From Candidatus Woesearchaeota archaeon (GTDB lineage: Archaea; Nanobdellota; Nanobdellia; Woesearchaeales; ARS49): DNA of 17,434 nt. The translations under genes and the position numbers were made by a program. Shown piece after piece: positions 1-6,914 of this stretch. The DNA is taken from assembly GCA_019323135.1 (NCBI GenBank), contig JAHWHT010000010.1, positions 1 to 17,434 of the forward strand, read 5' to 3'. Positions within the stretch are counted from its first letter, which is position 1. Every line of letters starts with the position of its first letter. Below the pieces are notes generated by a model, which was not told where the DNA came from, ran no database searches, and was given only the letters and a program-made list of their open reading frames with translations.

Positions 1-1
1 T

Positions 2-676
2 TCTAAGACTAAATTAAAAAACCTCACAAAGAAAATGTCTAAGAGAGGAACTCCTTTTTTTGTTCCTAAGATAAAGTCTTCTGCTGATTTGACAGAGATT
101 TGCAGATTATTTGCTTCTGCAGACACTAGAGCTCTCCCTGTTTTTGAAAAAGACAAATTAGTAGGCGTTATCACTGCAAGAACTGTTCTGAGAAAGATAA
201 AAGCAGAATACAAGGGTATTGCTGTTTCAGAGCTTGCAAAAAGAAAGATTATCACAATTGATTTGAAAGACGCAACCGGCAATGTAATCAAGACAATGAA
301 TAGGTCTAATGTTGACAGGCTCCCTGTTGTAGGAAAGTTGGGAAAGATTGCAGGTATTGTCACTGAGTTTGATATATTAAAGAGATTTCATAAGTGGCCT
401 GCCTCAAGCAGAAGCATGCCGTCTAGCTCTAGTCATGATTCTTGGTCAAGTTCAATAGGCGGTGATAATGAAAAACAGAGCATGTTAAAACTGCCAGTTG
501 ATAATATAATGACTCCGTACCCAATGGTCACTACTGCAAATATAAAATCAACAATCACAGAGGTTCTTAATCTCATGATTAAAGAAGATGTAAACAGTAT
601 AATTTTGACAGACAATAACAAGCCAGCAGGTATCTTGACAGTGCAGGATGTGATGCTGGATTATGCAAGAGGCTAA
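2..676 (+). CDS. CBS-domain protein, 5' end cut by the window edge
   Basis: Counting from the first in-window ATG (35), three CBS repeats are visible: about residues 5-55 (RALPVFEKDKLVGVIT), 64-118 (RLPVVGKLGKIAGIVTEFD) and 154-213 (DNIMTPYPMVTT ... PAGILTVQDVM). CBS domains normally pair, so three suggests a fourth upstream. The frame stays open to base 2, ATG 35 has no Shine-Dalgarno, and the preceding residues resemble the linker entering a CBS repeat, so I treat the gene as truncated and the ATG as internal. Between repeats two and three (about 119-150) lies a Ser-rich low-complexity linker. No catalytic domain is seen. CBS pairs usually bind adenosine nucleotides, so a regulatory role for the downstream sugar-phosphate enzymes is plausible but inferred. 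The stop lies 2 nt before the PfkB gene. Confidence 0.85.
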   Translation, partial: SKTKLKNLTKKMSKRGTPFFVPKIKSSADLTEICRLFASADTRALPVFEKDKLVGVITARTVLRKIKAEYKGIAVSELAKRKIITIDLKDATGNVIKTMNRSNVDRLPVVGKLGKIAGIVTEFDILKRFHKWPASSRSMPSSSSHDSWSSSIGGDNEKQSMLKLPVDNIMTPYPMVTTANIKSTITEVLNLMIKEDVNSIILTDNNKPAGILTVQDVMLDYARG

Positions 677-678
677 GA

Positions 679-1659
679 ATGTTTGATGTAATTACTGTTG
701 GAAGTGCAAGTGTTGATGCGTTTATCTCCTCTAAATCAAAGAGTATTGAGCTCTTGAGGAAAAAGCATGAGATTTGTCTCCCTATTGGCTCAAAGATTTT
801 GGTTGATTATCTTCACATGGATACTGGTGGTGGAGGAACTAATTGTGCAGTTGCTTTTGCTAGATTAGGCTTGAAAACCGGCTGGGTAGGCAAGATAGGT
901 GATGATGAAAATTCTAAGCATATTCTTAATCAGATGAAAAAGGAAAAAGTAAAATTCTTAGGAAAGATTAAGAAAGGGGGAAGCACAGGATTCTCAGTGA
1001 TTATCATCGGTCTTGAGAAAGACAGGACTATTCTGGCATACAAGGGCATAAATGACAAATTAAAGATTTCAGATATTAGCTTAAACAAGCTTAAAACAAA
1101 ATGGTTTTACATGGGTTCTTTGCTTGGTGAAAGCTTCAAAACTGCTGAAAAAATTGCTCAATACGCAAAAAAGAAAAAAATCAAGCTGGCTTTTAACCCA
1201 AGTCCTTATGTTGCAAGGATGGGTTTTAAAAAGTTAAAGAAAATTATTAGTGCCTGCAATTTATTGGTTCTTAACAAAGAAGAAGCTCAGGATATAGCGC
1301 ACCGCAAGACAAATAATATTGATTTCTTGCTAAAGAAATTGCAGAAACATGTTCCTTTGGTTGTCATCACAGACGGCAAGAGAGGAGCATATGCCTATAA
1401 TGGAATTGATAAATACACTATGCATGTGGGCAAGCAAAAGATTATTGAAGCAACAGGGACAGGAGACAGTTTTGCTTCAGGTGTTCTTGCAGGGATTATT
1501 CTGGGTTATGATATTGAGAAAGCAATGCGTCTTGGCTATGCAGATGGCGTTTCAGTATTAAGTCACATCGGTGCTAAAGAAAAACTTTTGACAAGACCGC
1601 AGGCTCTGAAAGCAATGAAATCAAAAAAATTGTGTAGAATAAGCCGGAAAAAATTATGA
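679..1659 (+). CDS. PfkB-family (ribokinase-like) sugar kinase
   Basis: 326 aa, full length for the family. The N-terminal PfkB signature is GGGGTNCAVAFARLG (residues 50-64). The C-terminal signature is EATGTGDSFASGVLAG (257-272), with the anion-hole TGTG and catalytic-base Asp263. An NKEE motif (199-202) fits the Mg/ATP-binding NxxE, and TDGKRGAY (231-238) is the usual strand before the ATP site. The family phosphorylates sugars or nucleosides with ATP; the substrate cannot be read from sequence. The next gene is a LacD/YihT-like aldolase overlapping it by ATGA, so phosphorylation of a hexose or heptulose phosphate at C1 before aldol cleavage is a reasonable inference. ADP-ribose, ribose or nucleoside kinases are alternatives. 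The ATG is 2 nt after the CBS gene stop, with a GAGG-type site in that gene's last codons. Confidence 0.93.
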   Translation: MFDVITVGSASVDAFISSKSKSIELLRKKHEICLPIGSKILVDYLHMDTGGGGTNCAVAFARLGLKTGWVGKIGDDENSKHILNQMKKEKVKFLGKIKKGGSTGFSVIIIGLEKDRTILAYKGINDKLKISDISLNKLKTKWFYMGSLLGESFKTAEKIAQYAKKKKIKLAFNPSPYVARMGFKKLKKIISACNLLVLNKEEAQDIAHRKTNNIDFLLKKLQKHVPLVVITDGKRGAYAYNGIDKYTMHVGKQKIIEATGTGDSFASGVLAGIILGYDIEKAMRLGYADGVSVLSHIGAKEKLLTRPQALKAMKSKKLCRISRKKL

Positions 1660-2492
1660 AATCTAATCTTTGTAAACTTCAAAACAATAAGGGTAAGTTC
1701 ACCATACTTGCGCTAGACCAGAGAGGTTCGTTCTTAAGAGCTTACAGCAAGACTCTAGGGAAAAAAGCCACAAAAAAACAAATCCGTGATGCAAAGAAAC
1801 GAATCATCAAGACAATTGGAAAATACCCTAGTGCAATTCTGTTAGACCCAATATACAGTCTATCATTAGCAAAGACTGTCCCAAAAGGATTACTCTTCTG
1901 CGTTGAAAAAAGCGGATACATAGAAAAGCCTAAAGGAAGAAAAACAGTTCTTCAAAAAAACTGGAGTGTAAAAAAAGCAGTAAAAAAAGGTGCAGACGCA
2001 GTAAAAATAAACATCTTGTACAATCCAGAGGCTTCTAAAGAAATTAAAGATTACCAGAAAAAGATTGCAGAAAAGATTGGCAAGCAATGTAAAAACCAAG
2101 ACATTCCCTATCTATTAGAATTAGTTATTTATCCAGTAAAAGAGGATTTCAAAAAGAAACTCCCAAATCTAATCCTAAAATCAGCTAAAGAGTTTTCAAA
2201 GAACAAATACAACGCAGCTATTCTAAAAATACCCTATCCTGGCAATCTAAAGACCTGTAAAGAAATAACAAAGAGCATAAAACAGCCATGGGTTCTTTTG
2301 ACAGCAGGAATTCCATTCAAAGAATTTGCAAAGCAGTTAAAGATTGCAAAAAAAGGAGGCTGTTCTGGCTTTACAGCAGGAAGAGCCATCTGGCAAGAGG
2401 CTTTAAAAATAAAAAGTATTAAAAAGCAGAATGACTGGTTAAATACAAAAGGAGTGAAAAACATCAAGACTCTGTTGAGGATTATGCAATGA
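1656..2492 (+). CDS. class I aldolase, LacD/YihT-like (DeoC/LacD superfamily)
   Basis: 278 aa TIM-barrel aldolase. The start carries ALDQRGS (19-25), typical of tagatose-bisphosphate and sulfofructose-phosphate aldolases. The C-terminus carries PWVLLTAGIPFKEF (211-224) and GCSGFTAGRAIWQEA (235-249), the phosphate-binding region of LacD/YihT. Lys191 in ILKIPYP sits where the Schiff-base Lys is expected, and Glu155 in LLELVIYP where the acid/base Glu is. Family members cleave ketose 1,6-bisphosphates or 1-phosphates to DHAP plus an aldehyde. It overlaps the PfkB gene by ATGA and the rpiB gene by ATGA. With kinase, isomerase, epimerase and transketolase around it, the likely substrate is a fructose or sedoheptulose bisphosphate; this is context inference. 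It is shorter than bacterial LacD (about 325 aa) and Lys-rich. Confidence 0.85.
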   Translation: MKSNLCKLQNNKGKFTILALDQRGSFLRAYSKTLGKKATKKQIRDAKKRIIKTIGKYPSAILLDPIYSLSLAKTVPKGLLFCVEKSGYIEKPKGRKTVLQKNWSVKKAVKKGADAVKINILYNPEASKEIKDYQKKIAEKIGKQCKNQDIPYLLELVIYPVKEDFKKKLPNLILKSAKEFSKNKYNAAILKIPYPGNLKTCKEITKSIKQPWVLLTAGIPFKEFAKQLKIAKKGGCSGFTAGRAIWQEALKIKSIKKQNDWLNTKGVKNIKTLLRIMQ

Positions 2493-2941
2493 AAATCTAT
2501 ATTGGATCAGATCATGGCGGATTTAAGCTAAAAGAGCATGTCAAAAAGTATCTTAGAAAACTAAAATACAAAGTAATTGACAAAGGCAACACAAAATTAA
2601 TCATGACAGATGATTACCCTGATTATGGCTATAAAGTTGCAAAAGCAGTTCAGAAAGCTAAAGGAGAAGCAAAAGGTGTTCTTTTCTGCGGCAGTGCTGA
2701 AGGAATCTGCATTGCAGCAAATAAAGTTAAAGGAATACGGGCAGTTGCTGTCTGGAATCAAAAAAATGCAAAGCTTAGCCGTCAGCACAATAATGCAAAC
2801 GTTATCTGTTTGGCAGGCTGGGACCTAGACCCTAAAAAAGCTGACAAAATAGTAAAAACCTGGCTAGAGACTGACTTTACTTTTGAGCCAAGGCATGTCA
2901 GGAGATTAAAAAAGATTAACAGCATTGAAAAACATGGTTAA
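2489..2941 (+). CDS. rpiB: ribose-5-phosphate isomerase B
   Basis: 150 aa, normal RpiB length. SDHGG (7-11) and YPDYG (43-47) bind substrate. Cys67 in FCGSAEG lines up with the catalytic Cys66 of the E. coli enzyme when anchored on the following IAANK. SRQHNNANVICLAG (97-110) contains the ring-opening His (100), and RHVRR (135-139) supplies phosphate contacts. It interconverts ribose 5-phosphate and ribulose 5-phosphate in the cytosol. The start overlaps the aldolase stop by ATGA, and its 3' end overlaps the epimerase start by 8 nt. Most archaea use the unrelated RpiA, so an RpiB here points to bacterial ancestry or a reduced lineage. Allose-6-phosphate isomerase is the main alternative, less likely beside transketolase. 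Confidence 0.93.
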   Translation: MKIYIGSDHGGFKLKEHVKKYLRKLKYKVIDKGNTKLIMTDDYPDYGYKVAKAVQKAKGEAKGVLFCGSAEGICIAANKVKGIRAVAVWNQKNAKLSRQHNNANVICLAGWDLDPKKADKIVKTWLETDFTFEPRHVRRLKKINSIEKHG

Positions 2942-3584
2942 GAATCATATTGTTCACGCAATTCTTGTCAAAAGCAAAAAAGCTTTAGTTGAGAGGCTAA
3001 AAAAAGTACGCCCTTACGTCAAGAGAGTTCAAATAGACATAATCGACAACAAGTTTGCAAAAAATAAAACAATCGGCCCAAAAAGTATGGTCAAGACAAA
3101 ACTCAAGACAGAAATTCAACTAATGGTTAAAGATGTTGACAAATACGTAAATGATTTCATAAAACTAAAGCCTTGGATGATTATTTTCCATATCGAATCC
3201 TGTAAAAATGCAAAACATGTCAATGAATTAATAAAAAAGATAAAAAAAGCAAAAATAAAAGTTGGCATTGCTCTAAATCCTAAGACTAAAGCCAGCAAAG
3301 TAAAGCCTTATATCAACCAAGTTGATCAGATTCTTGTAATGACTGTTAAGCCAGGTTGGGGCGGACAGAAATTCCTCAAAAAAATGCTCCCAAAGATAAG
3401 ACAGATAAGAAAATGGAATAAAAATATAAATATCGAAGTTGACGGCGGTGTAGCAGTAGGAACACTCTGTCTTGCAAAAAAAGCAGGTGCAAACGTCTTT
3501 GCTGCAGGTGGAGCTATCCATAAAGCAAAAGATATAAAAACTGCAGTACACCAATTAAAGAATGATGCAAAATGTATGACGTAA
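2934..3584 (+). CDS. ribulose-phosphate 3-epimerase family protein with altered metal site
   Basis: TIM-barrel epimerase family. Numbers count from a TTG at 2925; I prefer ATG 2934, which trims three residues. Matches to Rpe include QIDIIDNKF (36-44), TIGP (49-52), IQLMV (64-68), FHIE (88-91), VMTVKPGWGGQKF (138-150), EVDGGV (171-176) and AAGGAI (193-198). The two catalytic Asp are kept (38 and 173). Both metal-ligand His of classical Rpe (before DVMD and in HLM) are Gln here (36 and 65), and the N-terminal PSILSADF motif is replaced by HAILVKSK. Pathway position suggests ribulose 5-phosphate to xylulose 5-phosphate, feeding transketolase. The substitutions leave metal use and activity open. 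It overlaps rpiB by 8 nt and the flavoprotein gene by 13 nt. Confidence 0.85.
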   Translation: MVKNHIVHAILVKSKKALVERLKKVRPYVKRVQIDIIDNKFAKNKTIGPKSMVKTKLKTEIQLMVKDVDKYVNDFIKLKPWMIIFHIESCKNAKHVNELIKKIKKAKIKVGIALNPKTKASKVKPYINQVDQILVMTVKPGWGGQKFLKKMLPKIRQIRKWNKNINIEVDGGVAVGTLCLAKKAGANVFAAGGAIHKAKDIKTAVHQLKNDAKCMT

Positions 3585-4474
3585 TAATTATAGGATGCGG
3601 GCCTGCAGGTCTCTCTGCAGCGATTTACACCACAAGAAGCCAGTTAAAGACCTTGATTCTTGGTTCTAAAGAAAATAGCATGCTCTGGAAAGCACATTTT
3701 ATCCAGAATTATTTTGGAGCAGAGCTAGAAGGAAAAGAAATGCTGGAAAAAGGCATAGATCAAGCAAAGAAACTAGGCGCAGAGATAATTAATTCAAATG
3801 TTGTCGGAGCAAAAGGTCAAGATGGTGCTTTCAAGGTAACAACTGATGATAATAAGGAATACGAAGCAAAGAATATCATAATCGCAACAGGAACTTCTTG
3901 TGCTCCTGCAGGTATTAAAGGAGAGAAAGAACTCACTGGAAAAGGCGTGAGTTATTGCGCTATCTGTGATGGCTTTTTCTATAAAAATAAAAAAATCGCA
4001 GTTGTTGGCAATGGTAATTTTGCAGCTCATGAAGTTATCGAGCTTTTATCTTTCACAAAAGATATTACTTTATTCTCTCAAGGAAAAGATTGGGAAATGT
4101 CTCCTGAGTTCAAGAAAGCTCTGGAAAAAAACAAAGTAAATTTGAGAAATGAAAAAATAACAGAGTTCACAGGTAAAAAGAATCTAGAAAATATAAAGAT
4201 TAATGATAAAGAAGAGAAGTTTGACGGTGTTTTTGTTGCAATTGGTACTGCCACTGCTCTGAGTTTTGCTCAAAAGCTTGGCGTTCAAATCAAAAATAAT
4301 TCAATAGTAATTGACAGAAATGGAAACACTAATGTTAAGGGTGTTTTTGCTGCAGGCAACTGCACTGGATGCAATCCACAGATTGCAACTGATGTTGGCG
4401 AGGGCTGTAATGCAGGTCTCAGTGTAATCAAGCACATCAAAGGCAAAGATATGCATATTGATTATAGTACTTAA
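3572..4474 (+). CDS. thioredoxin-reductase-like FAD/NAD(P) disulfide oxidoreductase
   Basis: 300 aa, slightly short for TrxB. The FAD-binding GCGPAGLSAA is at 8-17. The redox CxxC is CAIC (129-132) inside SYCAICDGFF, matching the CATCDG of thioredoxin reductases. The second dinucleotide motif is VVGNGNFAAHEV (144-155), and the C-terminal FAD motif AGNCTGCNPQIAT (261-273) has Asn where TrxB usually has Asp. The HRR-x-x-x-R motif that grips the NADPH 2'-phosphate is missing; the stretch is FSQGKDWEMSPEF (168-180). NADPH specificity should therefore not be assumed. The start lies inside the epimerase gene (13-nt overlap), so it is translated in the pentose phosphate operon. No thioredoxin or glutaredoxin gene is beside it, and the partner is unknown. 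Confidence 0.88.
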   Translation: MYDVIIIGCGPAGLSAAIYTTRSQLKTLILGSKENSMLWKAHFIQNYFGAELEGKEMLEKGIDQAKKLGAEIINSNVVGAKGQDGAFKVTTDDNKEYEAKNIIIATGTSCAPAGIKGEKELTGKGVSYCAICDGFFYKNKKIAVVGNGNFAAHEVIELLSFTKDITLFSQGKDWEMSPEFKKALEKNKVNLRNEKITEFTGKKNLENIKINDKEEKFDGVFVAIGTATALSFAQKLGVQIKNNSIVIDRNGNTNVKGVFAAGNCTGCNPQIATDVGEGCNAGLSVIKHIKGKDMHIDYST

Positions 4475-4482
4475 AAAAGAGG

Positions 4483-5319
4483 ATGAAAAAACTAACAAGC
4501 ATTAAAGACTTGAAGTTAATGTCTAATACTGTTCGTCAGGATATTATTAGAATGCTAGTCAAGGCAGGTTCTGGTCACTCTGCAGGCCCACTAGGTATGG
4601 CAGATGTCTTCACTGCATTATATTTCAATATCTTAAATCAGGATTCAAAAAAACCATTATCAGATAAAAGAGACAGATTAATTCTATCAAACGGCCACAT
4701 CTGTCCTGTGCGATATGCTGCAATGGCAAGAGCAGGTTATTTTCCAGTTAAAGAGCTTTTAACATTAAGAAAATATAGGTCAAAACTTCAAGGCCACCCT
4801 AGCAGGAGAAACTTTCCCCCTTTAGAAGCAGCCACTGGTTCTTTAGGTCAAGGCGTATGTCTTGCTGTTGGCATGGCTTTAGCAGCTAAGTTAGATAAGA
4901 AAAAGCATTTCATCTACTGTGTAACAAGCGATGGCGAGCATGATGAAGGCAGTACTTGGGAGGCAATCAATGCAGCAAGCAAGTACAAATTAGATAATCT
5001 TATTTTTATCTTAGATAGAAACCACATTCAAATTTGCGGTCCTACAAAAAAAGTCTGGCCTCTTGAATCAATTAAAGCAAAATACCAGGCATTTAACTGG
5101 AATGTTCTGACAATAAACGGAAATGATTTTAAGCAAATATTAACATCAGCAAAGACTGCAAAAAAATCAAAAAAGCCAATTGTAATAATTGCAAATGTAA
5201 TTCCTGGCAAAGGAGTTTCTTTCATGGAAAATAAATATCAATGGCATGGCAAGACGCCAGATGAAAAACAAGCTAAATTAGCTTTAGCAGAATTAGAAAA
5301 AGCAAGGAAAAGAATATGA
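4483..5319 (+). CDS. transketolase, N-terminal (TPP-binding) subunit
   Basis: 278 aa, corresponding to the first third of bacterial transketolase, as in the split archaeal form. Visible motifs are GSGHSAGPLGMADVFTALYF (29-48), SNGHICPVRYA (69-79), QGHP (103-106), GSLGQGVCLAVGMALA (119-134) and the TPP/Mg motif DGEHDEGSTWEA (150-161) with Asn180 about 30 residues on. The motif reads SDGE rather than the common GDGE. Together with the next gene it transfers two-carbon units between ketose and aldose phosphates, linking pentose phosphates to fructose 6-phosphate and glyceraldehyde 3-phosphate. AAGAGG abuts the ATG, so the ribosome site is unusually close. It starts 8 nt after the flavoprotein stop and overlaps its partner by ATGA. 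Confidence 0.94.
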   Translation: MKKLTSIKDLKLMSNTVRQDIIRMLVKAGSGHSAGPLGMADVFTALYFNILNQDSKKPLSDKRDRLILSNGHICPVRYAAMARAGYFPVKELLTLRKYRSKLQGHPSRRNFPPLEAATGSLGQGVCLAVGMALAAKLDKKKHFIYCVTSDGEHDEGSTWEAINAASKYKLDNLIFILDRNHIQICGPTKKVWPLESIKAKYQAFNWNVLTINGNDFKQILTSAKTAKKSKKPIVIIANVIPGKGVSFMENKYQWHGKTPDEKQAKLALAELEKARKRI

Positions 5320-6203
5320 AATCAACTAGAGATGGTTATGGAGAAGTAATTGTTGAATTAGCTAAAAAGAATAAGAATATTGTAGCTTTAAGCGCAGACT
5401 TAACCCCTAGTGTTAGATTAGATGCTTTTCAAAAGAAATTCCCTAAAAGATTTTTCCAGGCAGGTGTTGCAGAGGCTAACATGGTTGGCATGGCAGCAGG
5501 TCTTGCTTTAGAAGGAAAAATTCCTTTTGTATCTAGTTTTGCAGTATTTGTGCCAAACAGATGTTTAGATCACATAAGGCAGAGTGTTTGTTATACAGAT
5601 GCTAATGTTAAACTTGTCTCAACTCATGCAGGAATGATTACTGGTCCTGACGGTGCAACTCATCAGGCTCTGGAAGACATTGCGATAATGCGTGCTCTTC
5701 CTAATATGAAAGTTATTGTTCCTTGTGATTATGACCAGACAAAGAAAGTAATTAAGGCTATAACAAAACTAAAAGGTCCTGTTTATGTTAGATTAACAAG
5801 GCCAAAAACTCCTGAACTCCCTAAACAGCCTTTTAAGATTGGCAAGGCAAATGTTTTGAGAAAAGGAAAGAACATCACAATTATCGCTTGCGGTCCTGTT
5901 TTGCACGAAGCTCTAGAGGCAGGGAAAAAGGTTAATGCAACTGTAATCAATTGCCACACAATTGATCCTCTAGACAAAGCAACTATTCTAAAATACACAA
6001 AGAAATCTAAGAAAATAGTCACAGTTGAAGACCATCAAATAAAAGGCGGTCTAGGCGGGGCAGTTGCAGAGTTATTAAGCGAACATCACCCTGTTAAAAT
6101 AAAGCGTATTGGTGCAGATGGATTTGGCGAATCTGGTTCTGGAGAGCAGTTAAAGAAAAAGTTCGGACTTACAATAAGTAATATTATAAAAAATTGTAAA
6201 TAA
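5316..6203 (+). CDS. transketolase, C-terminal (pyrimidine-binding and C-terminal domain) subunit
   Basis: 295 aa. The pyrimidine-binding domain runs from about 1 to 170 with the catalytic Glu53 in AGVAEANMVGMAAGLA (49-64), PNRCLDHIRQSVCY (80-93) and GPDGATHQALED (110-121). The C-terminal domain (about 175-290) includes TVEDHQIKGGLGGAVAE (236-252). It pairs with the upstream half to form the active-site interface. The ATGA overlap implies coupled translation and equal stoichiometry. It is the last gene of the operon: a convergent gene's stop lies 10 nt downstream. A DXS-like enzyme is unlikely, since the two-gene split and the lengths match archaeal transketolase, but acetoin or 1-deoxyxylulose synthase beta-type proteins share the fold. 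Confidence 0.94.
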   Translation: MKSTRDGYGEVIVELAKKNKNIVALSADLTPSVRLDAFQKKFPKRFFQAGVAEANMVGMAAGLALEGKIPFVSSFAVFVPNRCLDHIRQSVCYTDANVKLVSTHAGMITGPDGATHQALEDIAIMRALPNMKVIVPCDYDQTKKVIKAITKLKGPVYVRLTRPKTPELPKQPFKIGKANVLRKGKNITIIACGPVLHEALEAGKKVNATVINCHTIDPLDKATILKYTKKSKKIVTVEDHQIKGGLGGAVAELLSEHHPVKIKRIGADGFGESGSGEQLKKKFGLTISNIIKNCK

Positions 6204-6208
6204 AAAAA
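6202..6208 (-). terminator. T-tract downstream of the secreted-protein pair
   Basis: Read on the minus strand, the bases after the 233-aa gene's TAA run into seven consecutive T followed by a further AT-rich stretch with a second T run (around 6186-6193). Archaeal termination needs little more than a T-rich tract, so this is a plausible end for the minus-strand operon. No hairpin is evident. Confidence 0.4.
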
Positions 6209-6212
6209 GAAT

Positions 6213-6914
6213 TTAACTTGATGCTTCTTTTGTTACATAACCATAATCTGTTTGTGTTGATGTGAATGGTTTGTAGTATGATACTGGTGCTTGTATCTCT
6301 CCAATCAATACAACTTCTTGGCTTGGTGATGGGTCTAGATCTGGTTTTGGTTCTTTTGTGACCAATATATAATCATATCCATCTAAGTAGTCGTCTATAT
6401 TGTATTGTAATAATCCGTTTCCAAAAGTTGTTGCCTGGAATACGCCCAAGCTTGTTCTGTATCCTGTGTCTGCATCAAATAGCCAGCCTTCATAGTAAGT
6501 ATTGTCTTTAGATGAGGCCTCTATGTCTTTTGTTTTTAATACAACTTGTCCTAATGCATATGCTCTTGCTGTTGAGCTGTAGATTAATGCGTTTCCTCTT
6601 GGAGCAAATGCTGGAAATCCTCTCACTAATGGTTCTTGTCCGCCTGGTGGTTCTAAGAATACTGTTTTCTTGATTTCTCTTGGCGGCTGCACTCTCTGGT
6701 CATAATGTGTGAACCTGTGCGGTCCTGCCCTGTCCGGGTCTGTGTATATAGATGAACCGCCAAATGGAAATGGTGATTTATAGTCATGCTGGTAGCCCTG
6801 CAGTGCATATCCGTATGTGCTTCCATATGGGTTGCCGTATGGATTATCTTGAGCTGTTGCTATGCATGATAATAATACTGCGATTGCAATTCCGATTATT
6901 ATTGTTTTTTTCAT
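6213..6914 (-). CDS. secreted protein with RskA-like C-terminal domain (paralogue of next gene)
   Basis: 233 aa. A signal peptide is clear (KK, then a hydrophobic stretch 4-18, likely cleavage near ATA-QD). Residues 24-45 are a Tyr/Gly-rich segment (NPYGNPYGSTYGY). The C-terminal domain (about 118-208) contains YEGWLFDADTGYRTSLGVF, YDYILVTKEPKPD and EVVLIGEI. That order (Y-x-x-WL-x-D, SLG-x-F, then VT-x-EP, then VVL-x-G) resembles the extracellular C-terminal domain of anti-sigma-K factor RskA. The upstream neighbour has the same domain. No sigma factor or TM helix other than the signal is present, so an anti-sigma role is not implied; a structural or envelope role is a guess. The ATG overlaps the neighbour's stop by ATGA. 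Confidence 0.8.
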   Translation of the reverse strand: MKKTIIIGIAIAVLLSCIATAQDNPYGNPYGSTYGYALQGYQHDYKSPFPFGGSSIYTDPDRAGPHRFTHYDQRVQPPREIKKTVFLEPPGGQEPLVRGFPAFAPRGNALIYSSTARAYALGQVVLKTKDIEASSKDNTYYEGWLFDADTGYRTSLGVFQATTFGNGLLQYNIDDYLDGYDYILVTKEPKPDLDPSPSQEVVLIGEIQAPVSYYKPFTSTQTDYGYVTKEASS

